Shown in pieces: positions 17,235 through 25,047 of a DNA stretch of 44,005 nucleotides. Where the stretch lies: NCBI GenBank assembly GCA_031551145.1, contig JAVBNZ010000041.1, positions 1 through 44,005 of the forward strand, given 5' to 3'. The position numbers and the translations under genes are program-made. Under the pieces are notes generated by a model. It saw only the letters and a list, made by a program, of their open reading frames with translations. It searched no databases and was not told where the DNA came from. This DNA is from WRKB01 sp031551145. Its GTDB lineage: Bacteria; Desulfobacterota; Desulfovibrionia; Desulfovibrionales; Desulfovibrionaceae. Every line of letters begins with the position of its first letter. The first letter of the stretch is position 1.

Positions 17235-19226
17235 ATGCAATCCGCAATTCAACGCTTTACCACAGGCCGGGGCGTGGATGAAAAACCGCGGGCCTTCTGC
17301 GTCTCCATCTATCCCGAAATGAGCGCCATGGTGCGGGATTGCGCCGAGGAACTCGGCGTGGCCGTGGACATCATAGAAGGCGGCATCCACAGCAACGGGC
17401 ACCTCATCGCCCGCGACGTGCAGGAGCAATACGACGTCATCATCAGCCAGGCGGGCACGGCGCTGTGCATTCAGGATCTGGTGCATATTCCGGTGGTTTC
17501 GATCAACCTGACCACCCGGGACTTCATCAAAGGCCTGGAAGAAGCGCTCCAGTTCAACATGCCCCTGGCCCTGATCAGCTATACAAGTGAATTTCTTCAA
17601 GAACTTGAAACAATCGCCCGGGTGCTCACCCACGGCAACGTCGCCTCCTATCCCTATTCCAGCCGGGAAGATTTTGACGAAAACATCCAGCGCTTGTCCT
17701 CCCTGCCGGAGCATGTGCTGGTGGGTTTCGGGGGCTGCATGGCCAAGCATGTTGAGGACAAGGGCTGCCCCTACGTACTGATCCGCTCCAGCCGGGAGCA
17801 TGTGCGGCAGGCCGTTCTGACCGCCAAGAACATCATCGACCACAACATCCGGGAAAAGCGGCGGGCCAGGCGTCTGCACAACATCGTCAATTATTCCCGC
17901 GAAGGCATCGTATCCATAGACAAGCACAACCTCATCACCATCTGCAACCTTCCGGCCAAGCGCATGCTGAAACTGCGCGGCATGCACCTGCTGGGCGCGA
18001 ACATCACCCACCATACCATGCCCACCTCCCTGAGAGAGCTTTACGGAGACGGCAGTTTCACCATGAACAGCCTGATGAAGGTGGAGGACAAAAGCTTTCT
18101 GGTCAGCCGGGTGCCCGTGACCGTGCGCTCGGAGCGCCAGGAAACCGTGATGACCTTTCAGGAATTTTCCCAGTTGCAGAAGATCGAGGCCAAGGCCAGG
18201 GCGCAGGTTTCCATGCGCGGGCTGGTGGCGAAATACAACTTCAACGACATCATCTGCTGCGGCCCGCTGATGAAGGAAACCATCCGCAAGGCGCGGGATT
18301 ACGCCGCCACGGAAGCCTCCATCCTGATCACCGGGGAAACGGGCACCGGCAAGGAGCTTTTCGCGCAAAGCCTGCACCGAGCCGGCAAACGCTGCGACGG
18401 CCCCTTTGTGGCCATCAACTGCGCCGCCCTGCCCGAGCAGCTGCTGGAAAGCGAACTTTTCGGCTATGAGGAAGGCGCTTTTACCGGCGCACGCAAGGGC
18501 GGCAAGGCCGGGCTTTTTGAAATAGCCCACAAGGGCACCATTTTCCTGGACGAAGTGGGAGAAATCTCCCTCTCCACCCAAAGCCGGCTTTTGCGCGTGC
18601 TGCAGGAAAAAGAGCTTTTCCGCGTGGGCGGGGATCGCATCATCAACGTGGACGCGCGCGTCATCACCGCGACCAACAAAAACCTCTACAAGCTGGTGAT
18701 GGAAGGGCGCTTTCGCCGCGATCTCTTTTTCCGCCTCAATGTCCTGACCCTGCCGATCAGCCCCGTGCGCCGACGCCCGGAGGACATCGCACCCATGGTG
18801 GAGCATTTCCTGCAAAAAGGCTGCAAGCGCTACGGCAAAAAACGCATCCGGCTTTCCGGCGAATCCGTCGCTCTGCTTCAGTCCTACTCCTGGCCGGGCA
18901 ACGTGCGGGAGCTCGAGCACATCATGGAGCGCCTGCTCGTGCTGTGCAGAAGCGGCGATTCTCCCGACGCCCTGCTGGCGGGCATACTTGACGAGCATAT
19001 CGCCATACAGCGGGAATACGAGCAGGAGTCCGGCCCGCCCTCGGGCTCCATCACCATTCCGGAAGGCTCCATGCGCGACATGGAACAAAACATCCTCAAA
19101 GAAATGCTGGTCCGCCACGGCGGCAACCGCAAGCGACTGGCCAAGGAACTCGGCATCAGCCGGGTGACTGTGTGGAAAAAGCTCAAGGAACTCGGCCTGG
19201 AGGAAGATTCCGCGCTCGGCGCCTGA
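17235..19226 (+). CDS. Sigma-54-dependent transcriptional activator with PrpR_N sensor, PAS and Fis-type domains
   Basis: This 663-residue enhancer-binding protein would open sigma-54 promoters. Residues about 20-190 form a PrpR_N-type sensory domain (DVIISQAGTALCIQDLVHIP), seen in regulators of propionate and other organic-acid catabolism. A PAS-like segment (about 215-320) begins IVNYSREGIVSIDKHN. The AAA+ domain (about 340-565) has Walker A GETGTGKE (367-374), the sigma-54 contact loop GAFTGA (414-419), Walker B FLDEVGE and the arginine-finger region. The C-terminal Fis-type helix-turn-helix (GNRKRLAKELGISRVTVWKK) binds DNA. AAGGAG precedes the ATG at 17235. Its likely targets are the sigma-54 promoters at 9747 and 10213. 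The effector is probably a pathway acid or CoA-derived intermediate, which is an inference. Confidence 0.92.
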   Translation: MQSAIQRFTTGRGVDEKPRAFCVSIYPEMSAMVRDCAEELGVAVDIIEGGIHSNGHLIARDVQEQYDVIISQAGTALCIQDLVHIPVVSINLTTRDFIKGLEEALQFNMPLALISYTSEFLQELETIARVLTHGNVASYPYSSREDFDENIQRLSSLPEHVLVGFGGCMAKHVEDKGCPYVLIRSSREHVRQAVLTAKNIIDHNIREKRRARRLHNIVNYSREGIVSIDKHNLITICNLPAKRMLKLRGMHLLGANITHHTMPTSLRELYGDGSFTMNSLMKVEDKSFLVSRVPVTVRSERQETVMTFQEFSQLQKIEAKARAQVSMRGLVAKYNFNDIICCGPLMKETIRKARDYAATEASILITGETGTGKELFAQSLHRAGKRCDGPFVAINCAALPEQLLESELFGYEEGAFTGARKGGKAGLFEIAHKGTIFLDEVGEISLSTQSRLLRVLQEKELFRVGGDRIINVDARVITATNKNLYKLVMEGRFRRDLFFRLNVLTLPISPVRRRPEDIAPMVEHFLQKGCKRYGKKRIRLSGESVALLQSYSWPGNVRELEHIMERLLVLCRSGDSPDALLAGILDEHIAIQREYEQESGPPSGSITIPEGSMRDMEQNILKEMLVRHGGNRKRLAKELGISRVTVWKKLKELGLEEDSALGA

Positions 19227-19256
19227 CGCGGAGCGCGGTTTCAGCCTCGGTGCGCA

Positions 19257-19282
19257 GCCGCCCCGCAAGGGGCGGTTTTCTT
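19257..19282 (+). terminator. Intrinsic terminator after the regulator
   Basis: CCGCCCC and GGGGCGG form a stem with a GCAA loop, followed by TTTTCTT, 30 bases after the regulator stop. Confidence 0.9.
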
Positions 19283-19579
19283 ATGCCGAAGCTGATATTT
19301 TCCCGCGCCGGCTCTTGGCTGTTCGGCAAAATCCATGTTATCGAACAACAGGCGCAACGGGCCGGCCGCCCCGACGTGCGCGCCGTACAGTTCTCACGTT
19401 TTCGGGTTTCGTCCTTTGTGCTTCTGTTCCGCATGCTCCGGCTGCCGACGCATTCGTGCCGGACGCGCCGCACATGCCCGGACGCTTTGAACCACGGCAA
19501 CTTTTTCAGAGGTGACGCGCGTTGCGGGGATTTCCGCCGCGCAACCGTTGTACGCGTAAAAATGCTGCAAGGAGGAGTT
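19283..19579 (+). other. Leader of the TAXI-TRAP operon
   Basis: No gene is supported. The region holds a dyad GTTGCG-N13-CGCAAC (19521-19545) and further GCAAC/GTTGC half-sites nearby (19497 and 19547). No sigma-54 promoter with correct GG-N10-GC spacing and no strong sigma-70 promoter was found by eye. AAGGAGGAG before the ATG at 19580 is a very strong ribosome binding site. Confidence 0.4.
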
Positions 19580-20572
19580 ATGAAAAAAGTACAATTTCTT
19601 TTTGGTCTTTTCATCGTGCTCTGTATGGCCGCCGCTTCTTCCCCGGCCGCAGCCGCAGCCCCGGTGAAACGCGGTAATTATTTCATCACCGTGCTCACCG
19701 GGCCTTCCAGCGGCATCTATTTCCCCATAGGCGGCGCGTTCGCGAACTACATCGGCACGCTGGGCTACAAAACCTCGGCCACGGCCACAGGCGCGACGGC
19801 CGAAAACATCAACGCCCTGCTCACCGGACAGGGAGAAATGGCCATCGCCATGGCCGACTCGGTCATCCAGGCCTACGAAGCCTTCGGCGCCTATGAAGGC
19901 AAGCCGCCGGCCAAGAAGCTGCGCGCCATGATGGGTCTGTGGCCCAACGTGTGCCAAATCGTCACCACGGCCAAATCCGGCATCAAGAGTTTCAAGGATC
20001 TCAAAGGCAAGCGCATAGGCGTGGGCGCGCCCAACTCCGGCGTGGAACTGAACGCGCGCATGATGTTCGAGGCGCACGGCATGACCTACAAAGACTGCCG
20101 CATCGACTACCTCAACTACGGCGAAGCCATCGACCAGATGAAGAACGGCCTGTGCGACGCGGCCTTTGTTACTTCCGGGCTCGGCAACGCCACCATCCGC
20201 GAACTGGGCGTGAGCGAAAAGATCGCCTTCGTGCCGGTTGACGGCGAAGCCAGAAAGAACCTGATCAAAAAGTATCCCTTCTACATCGAATCCACCATTC
20301 CGGCGGCCACTTACGGCACGGAAGCGGACACCCCCACCGTGGCGGTCATGAACATCATGCTGGTCGACATCAAGCTGCCGGCCGACGTGGTTTACGATCT
20401 GCTCACCAACATTTATTCCCCTGCCGGGCTCGCGGCCATCCAGGGTTCGCACAACGCGGCCAGGATCAACATCAAGCCCGAGACCGCCCTGCGCGGCATC
20501 GTCGGCACCTCGGTGCCCTTCCACGACGGCGCGCTGAAGTACTACAAAGAAAAGGGCATGCTTAAAAATTAG
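19580..20572 (+). CDS. TAXI-family TRAP transporter substrate-binding protein
   Basis: This 330-residue periplasmic binding protein has a signal peptide (MKKVQFLFGLFIVLCMAAAS, cleavage expected near residue 27 after an alanine run). The TAXI-family fold includes FITVLTGPSSGIYFPIGGAF, ATGATAENINALLTGQGEMA and the loop IGVGAPNSGVELNARMM. It captures an organic acid and delivers it to the fused membrane subunit at 21265. Characterised TAXI systems handle dicarboxylate-type substrates such as glutamate, 2-oxoglutarate or a hydroxyglutarate, which would fit the neighbouring dehydrogenase and oxidoreductase, but the ligand is not shown by sequence. Its stop codon touches a 151-bp repeat element. 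Confidence 0.92.
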   Translation: MKKVQFLFGLFIVLCMAAASSPAAAAAPVKRGNYFITVLTGPSSGIYFPIGGAFANYIGTLGYKTSATATGATAENINALLTGQGEMAIAMADSVIQAYEAFGAYEGKPPAKKLRAMMGLWPNVCQIVTTAKSGIKSFKDLKGKRIGVGAPNSGVELNARMMFEAHGMTYKDCRIDYLNYGEAIDQMKNGLCDAAFVTSGLGNATIRELGVSEKIAFVPVDGEARKNLIKKYPFYIESTIPAATYGTEADTPTVAVMNIMLVDIKLPADVVYDLLTNIYSPAGLAAIQGSHNAARINIKPETALRGIVGTSVPFHDGALKYYKEKGMLKN

Positions 20573-20722
20573 GAAGCACTGATAAAATGGATCTTGGAAA
20601 CGCTCAGGTATTTTGTTTGGCAAGAAAGGCACGTTTTCTCGATGGGGGACGGGCTCTTCCGCCCTTCCCCCGGAGGGAAAACGCCGCCTGACGCAGTCCA
20701 AACGGAATAAATCAGCGTTTCC
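20572..20722 (+). repeat. 151-bp dispersed repeat, copy A
   Basis: This block matches 40655-40805 in the same orientation with six mismatches and no gaps. It begins with the last base of the TAXI gene stop codon. The outer ends GGAAGCACTGAT and the inverted ATCAGCGTTTCC form imperfect 12-base terminal inverted repeats (9 of 12). Weak similarity may extend to about 20729. It lies within the TRAP operon between the binding protein and DUF1850 genes. Confidence 0.9.
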
Positions 20723-20752
20723 TTAAAGCATATTCCTGAAAAGGCTCGGCGA

Positions 20753-21262
20753 ATGCCCGCAAAAAAACCCACTATACGGCGGCGCACAACGCTTTTGGCT
20801 GTGTGCGCCGCGCTCGCCCTGCTCCTGTTCCCGGCTGTTGCGGGAGCCGCGCCCCGTTACGGGGCCGAAAAAACGGTATTGAGGATTTACGAGCAAAAAA
20901 GTGGCGCACTGCTTGTCGAGGTTCCGGCCGAGACAAACAGCCGCCTGTTCTTCGGCTGGATCCATTCGCAGGAAAAAATTCCCTGGAATGAGTATTACCA
21001 TGTGGATGCCGCCGACAGCCTGGTGCTGGACGCGATCAGCTTTCCGGCTTTCGGGGCCGGGATTCCCGAAAACAAGGGGCGCGTCTGCTACGTGAGGGAC
21101 GGGCTGATCCACATGGAAGGCATTGATCAACACTTCACCGAGCTTGTCTGGCTCAATTCCCATACCGCGACGCGCGAACTTATGCTTGACGGCGTTCCCA
21201 TAGCATCGGGCGACGGGCTGCCGCATCACGCCGTACTGCGGCTGGTTATAGAAAAGAGGTAA
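20753..21262 (+). CDS. DUF1850-domain protein associated with TAXI-TRAP transporters
   Basis: This 169-residue protein starts with basic residues and a hydrophobic segment (LLAVCAALALLLFPAVAGAA), so it is probably exported or membrane-anchored. The DUF1850 domain follows with LRIYEQKSGALLVEVPA, FFGWIHSQEKIPWNEYYHVD and the late MEGIDQHFTELVWLNSH. DUF1850 genes typically sit between the TAXI binding protein and the fused membrane gene, as here. Their role is not established; a part in assembly or substrate delivery is a guess. The stop is two bases before the permease ATG. Confidence 0.85.
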   Translation: MPAKKPTIRRRTTLLAVCAALALLLFPAVAGAAPRYGAEKTVLRIYEQKSGALLVEVPAETNSRLFFGWIHSQEKIPWNEYYHVDAADSLVLDAISFPAFGAGIPENKGRVCYVRDGLIHMEGIDQHFTELVWLNSHTATRELMLDGVPIASGDGLPHHAVLRLVIEKR

Positions 21263-21264
21263 CA

Positions 21265-23322
21265 ATGTCCCGCAGCATGCACGACGACGGCAAAACTCCG
21301 CCCGCCAACGCGCCGGCTGTGGAGCCGGAAATTTCCGAAGAGGCTCTCCTCAAAGCCGGAGGGGGAGAACTCACGGAAGAGCAACAGAAGCTCATCGAGG
21401 AATTCGACAAGGAATCCAGCGTGCGCAGGCTTGCCGATCCGCTGGTCGCAAAGCTGTTTTACGCGGTTTGCATCGTGGTGACGCTCTACCACTTCATGAC
21501 GTCGATCGTGGGCACGCCGGTGGTGTTGGAGCACCGTTCCCTGCACGTGGCCATGATGCTGGCGCTCGGCTTCGTCATGTATCCCTTCAGCAGGAAGAGC
21601 AGCTATACAAAGGCGAGTTGGTGCGATTGGGTATTCGTCGCCCTTTCTCTGTCCGTGCCGCTCTATGTCTGGCTCGACTATCTCGGTGTGGTCGAGCGGG
21701 CGGGCATGCCGAGCATGGAAGACACCATCGTCGCCACCGCTCTTGTCATCCTGGTGCTGGAGGCCTCGCGCCGCATGTCCGGCTGGGCTTTGCCCATACT
21801 GAGCCTGGCCTTTATCGCCTACGGCCTGTTCGGCCGGGGGCTGCCGGGCATATTCGGGCACCGGGGCTATACCTGGGAGCAGCTCGCCAACCACTTTTTC
21901 GCCAATACCGAAGGCATTTACGGCACTTCGGTCAGCGTGGCGGCCAGCTACATTTTTTTGTTCATCCTGTTCGGCACGGTGATGGGCAAGTCCGGCATGG
22001 GCGCGTTCTTCAACGACTTCGCCATGGCCCTGGCCGGGCATACCAAGGGCGGTCCGGCCAAGGTGGCCGTGATCTCCTCCGGCCTGCTCGGCTCGATCAA
22101 CGGCTCGGCCGTGGCCAACGTGGTGACCACCGGGGCCTTCACCATCCCGCTGATGAAAAAGACGGGCTATTCCAAAAATTTCGCCGGCGCGGTGGAGGCC
22201 TCCGCCTCGGTAGGCGGGCAGCTCCTGCCGCCGGTTATGGGGGCGGCGGCCTTCATCATGGCGGAAATGCTGGGGGTGTCGTATTCCGTCATCATCGTGC
22301 ACGCGGCCGTGCCGGCGCTGCTGTATTACCTGGGCATCATCATCCAGGTGCAGCTCAGGGCCGGCAAAACCAACCTGATGGGCCTGCCCAAGGATCGCCT
22401 GCCCCTGGTCAAAAACGTGATGAAGGACAAGGGGCACCTGGTCATTCCCATCTTCATCCTTCTCTATCTGCTGCTTTTCTCCGGCACAACGGTCGTGTTT
22501 TCGGCCGTGATCACCATCGTCGCCACCATCGTCGTCGCCTGTATGCGGAAGAGCACCCGAATGAGCTTCAAAGACATCTGCGACGCCTTTGCCGACGGCG
22601 CAAAGCAGACGGTTTCCGTGGCCATGGCCTGCGCCTGCGTGGGCATCATCATCGGGGTCATTTCCAAGACGGGCTTCGGACTGACCATGGCCAACACCAT
22701 CATCACGCTCGGCAGCCAGAGTCTGGTGTTCACGCTCATCTTCACCATGATCACCTGCATGATCCTGGGCATGGGCGTGCCCTCCATTCCGGCGTACATC
22801 ATCACGGCCACCATCGCGGCCCCGGCGCTGGCCAAGCTGGGCATTCCGGCCATCTCCGCCCACATGTTCTCCTTCTATTACGCCATGTTCGCCAACCTGA
22901 CCCCGCCTGTGGCCCTGGCGGCCTTCGCGGCGGCGGGCATTTCGGGCGGCGATCCCATGCGCACGGGCTTCGCCTCGGTCAAGCTGGCCATCGCCGGCTT
23001 TATCGTGCCCTTCATGTTCATTTATTCGCCGCAACTGCTGCTGATAGACACGGGCCTGCTCGACGGCCTGCGGGTCGCAATCGGGGCCTGCATGGGCGTG
23101 TTCATGATCGGCGTGGCCATAGAAGGCTATTTGTTCACAAACGTGAATATCATATCGCGGATACTGAGCTTCATCGGCGCATTGGGCCTGATAGACAGCG
23201 GCATCTATACCGATCTGATCGGACTGGGGATGCTGATTCTGCTGGTCGGCAGCCAGTATTGGCTGGCGCGCAGGGAGAAGGCCGCCGGAAGAAAGGACGG
23301 AACGCTCTTTGAACCGGAATAA
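21265..23322 (+). CDS. TRAP transporter fused permease (4TM/12TM, DctQM-type)
   Basis: This 685-residue membrane protein fuses the small four-helix and large transport subunits, the normal arrangement in TAXI-type TRAP systems. A charged cytoplasmic N-terminus of about 70 residues precedes the first helix (LFYAVCIVVTLYHFMTSIVG). The large-subunit part includes SSGLLGSINGSAVANVVTTG, ASVGGQLLPPVMGAAAFIMA, MGVPSIPAYIITATIAAPAL and LTPPVALAAFAAAGISGGDP, which are sodium- and substrate-site regions. Import is expected to be sodium-driven. GAGGT precedes the ATG. The operon ends at the hairpin at 23353. Confidence 0.95.
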   Translation: MSRSMHDDGKTPPANAPAVEPEISEEALLKAGGGELTEEQQKLIEEFDKESSVRRLADPLVAKLFYAVCIVVTLYHFMTSIVGTPVVLEHRSLHVAMMLALGFVMYPFSRKSSYTKASWCDWVFVALSLSVPLYVWLDYLGVVERAGMPSMEDTIVATALVILVLEASRRMSGWALPILSLAFIAYGLFGRGLPGIFGHRGYTWEQLANHFFANTEGIYGTSVSVAASYIFLFILFGTVMGKSGMGAFFNDFAMALAGHTKGGPAKVAVISSGLLGSINGSAVANVVTTGAFTIPLMKKTGYSKNFAGAVEASASVGGQLLPPVMGAAAFIMAEMLGVSYSVIIVHAAVPALLYYLGIIIQVQLRAGKTNLMGLPKDRLPLVKNVMKDKGHLVIPIFILLYLLLFSGTTVVFSAVITIVATIVVACMRKSTRMSFKDICDAFADGAKQTVSVAMACACVGIIIGVISKTGFGLTMANTIITLGSQSLVFTLIFTMITCMILGMGVPSIPAYIITATIAAPALAKLGIPAISAHMFSFYYAMFANLTPPVALAAFAAAGISGGDPMRTGFASVKLAIAGFIVPFMFIYSPQLLLIDTGLLDGLRVAIGACMGVFMIGVAIEGYLFTNVNIISRILSFIGALGLIDSGIYTDLIGLGMLILLVGSQYWLARREKAAGRKDGTLFEPE

Positions 23323-23352
23323 ACATTCCGGCGCGCTGAAGAAAGTACATCA

Positions 23353-23389
23353 AACCGGGACCGCCCCTTTACGGGGCGATTCTGGTTTT
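23353..23389. terminator. Bidirectional terminator between convergent genes
   Basis: CGCCCC (23362-23367) pairs with GGGGCG (23373-23378), with AAACC and GGTTT flanks able to extend the stem, followed by TTTT. It separates the TRAP operon from the leftward rhodanese gene. Confidence 0.75.
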
Positions 23390-23790
23390 CACGGCGTTTC
23401 CAACTCGTAGGGCCAGCTCACGATGCCGCCCGAGAAATGATAGAGCGGCCGCACGCCGGCCCTGAGCAAAATCGGCAACGCCTTGGTGCTGCGCGACCCC
23501 GTGCGGCAATAGACCATCCAGGGGCCGGGGCGCTCGATCCACAGCTTTCCCACCTGCTCCGCGAAATCGTCGGACGCCAGGGGAATATTCACCGCGCCCG
23601 GCAGATGCCCGGCCGCGTATTCCCGGCGGGTGCGCACGTCCAGCACGGTTATGCCCGGCCTGCTCAACAGTTCCAGCGCCTGTTCCGGGTCGGCGATATC
23701 GACGGCTTTCGCCCCGAAGGCGACGGCGGGCAGAAGGCAGAGGGCGCACAGCAGCATGCGCAGCCCGGCATAGGCGATGCGGCGTTTCAT
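23389..23790 (-). CDS. Exported rhodanese-like domain protein
   Basis: This 133-residue single-domain rhodanese has an N-terminal signal peptide (MKRRIAYAGLRMLLCALCLL, with a likely cleavage after the AFG segment). The fold shows ITVLDVRTRREYAAGHLPGA and the active-site loop VYCRTGSRS with Cys95. It would bind or transfer sulfane sulfur in the periplasm. The ATG at 23790 is chosen because of AGGAG and the signal peptide; 20 upstream in-frame codons are excluded. It is 90 bases after the homocysteine gene on the same strand, with a strong hairpin between, so it may be separately expressed. The physiological acceptor is unknown. Confidence 0.88.
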   Translation of the reverse strand: MKRRIAYAGLRMLLCALCLLPAVAFGAKAVDIADPEQALELLSRPGITVLDVRTRREYAAGHLPGAVNIPLASDDFAEQVGKLWIERPGPWMVYCRTGSRSTKALPILLRAGVRPLYHFSGGIVSWPYELETP

Positions 23791-23855
23791 GGGGACTCCT
23801 ATAAGGCCTGACCCATGATGGAAGATATTCGCCGTTGCCGGCCGCGTCAATATCC

Positions 23856-23879
23856 CGCAGGGGCCGCGCGGCCCTTGCG
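23856..23879 (-). other. GC-rich palindromic hairpin after the homocysteine gene
   Basis: The segment contains GGGCCGCGCGGCCC flanked by pairing CGCA and TGCG, immediately after the DUF39 gene stop. There is no T-tract, so it is a probable processing or stability hairpin, or a weak terminator. Confidence 0.4.
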
Positions 23880-23880
23880 A

Positions 23881-25035
23881 TCAGAACGCGGGAATGGGCT
23901 CCACAGGCTCGCTGAGCAGGAACCTGCCTTCCTCAATCCATTTTTTCAGCGTATCGGCGACTTCCAGCGACATGGTCAGGCTGGTCAGGGGCACGGTTTC
24001 CACGCGGTTGTCGAGTATTTTGGCCTCGCCGCTTTTCAATTCCTCAAAGGTGACGTGCTGAAGAATGCGGTTGACCCCGTTGGGATAATCGTGCCCGTAA
24101 TCCTTGACCGGCATGAGGATGTCGCTGTCGTCCACGCCCGTGAACCAGGCGATTTCCTCATTCAGGATGGGAATGGGAATGCCCACGCCCACCATCAGGG
24201 AGCAGCCGTAACCTGTAAGCGAGAGTCCGCGCAGCCAGCGCGCGTCCATCTGCTTGAGATCGCCCTTGACCATGAGAGTGCCGGAAGCCGTCAGCGGCAG
24301 GCCGCGCTCCGTGCGTTTGGGCTTGGGGTTATGCTGCGTGCCCGCGCCGATCACATACCCCATGCCCCCGCCGAGGAAGATGCGCGTCCCCAGTCCTATG
24401 GTGCGGAAAAGGGGATCGTTGAACAGCGGCGAGAGCCGGCCCGAGGTGGCGTAGTTCAGGTTGCGGCAGTTCGGCCGCAAAGGCCCCATGTAGGTGTAGA
24501 TGGTGCGGCTGGTGAGGTTCACGGCCGCGTTGTAGTTCTGATAACAGTTGCGCGGGTTGAGCAGCTCGGCGTAGGGCAGTTCGGCCAGGGTGACCTGGCG
24601 TTCCAGCGAACGGCGGGGATAGCAGTCCGTGCCGTAGGCTTCGGCATACAACAGCACGCTCTTGCCGCTCGCGAGGTCTTCCACGACGTGCCCGCCCCCG
24701 TACTTGAAGCGGCCGGGATAGACCTTGTTCAGCGGGCAGTCCTCCTCCGGCTCGGTGACGCCCAAAAAGGCGTCCACGGCGGCCAGACCGGCGTAGCAGG
24801 GCACCTTGTTCAGCCAGACCCTGGAGGTCTTCATCATCGGAGGCTCCGGCTGGCCGATGTTGAAGAGCATGCCGGACGAACACATGGGCGAAAACGTCCC
24901 CGTGGTCACCACGTCGACTTCCTGAGCGGCCTTTTCCCTGCCCAGCCGGCGGACGGTTTCCACCATCTCCTCGGCATTGAGCACCACCGCCTTGCCTTGC
25001 CTGATGCGTTCGTTGATCTGCGCTATGGTCTTCAT
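23881..25035 (-). CDS. DUF39 homocysteine biosynthesis protein (sulfide incorporation)
   Basis: This 384-residue member of the HcyBio (DUF39) family is the catalytic protein of a route that makes homocysteine from aspartate semialdehyde and a sulfide-level sulfur donor in methanogens and Desulfovibrio. Characteristic segments are VDVVTTGTFSPMCSSGMLFN with conserved cysteine, PEPPMMKTSRVWLNKVPCYA, NPRNCYQNYNAAVNLTSRTI and GLGTRIFLGGGMGYVIGAGT. The length matches the stand-alone form without C-terminal CBS domains. Known systems also use a small NIL/ferredoxin partner, which is not in this window. The start lies 12 bases after the Sel1-repeat gene, suggesting co-transcription. The periplasmic rhodanese follows on the same strand. 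Confidence 0.87.
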   Translation of the reverse strand: MKTIAQINERIRQGKAVVLNAEEMVETVRRLGREKAAQEVDVVTTGTFSPMCSSGMLFNIGQPEPPMMKTSRVWLNKVPCYAGLAAVDAFLGVTEPEEDCPLNKVYPGRFKYGGGHVVEDLASGKSVLLYAEAYGTDCYPRRSLERQVTLAELPYAELLNPRNCYQNYNAAVNLTSRTIYTYMGPLRPNCRNLNYATSGRLSPLFNDPLFRTIGLGTRIFLGGGMGYVIGAGTQHNPKPKRTERGLPLTASGTLMVKGDLKQMDARWLRGLSLTGYGCSLMVGVGIPIPILNEEIAWFTGVDDSDILMPVKDYGHDYPNGVNRILQHVTFEELKSGEAKILDNRVETVPLTSLTMSLEVADTLKKWIEEGRFLLSEPVEPIPAF

Positions 25036-25047
25036 ACCGAAATTCCT

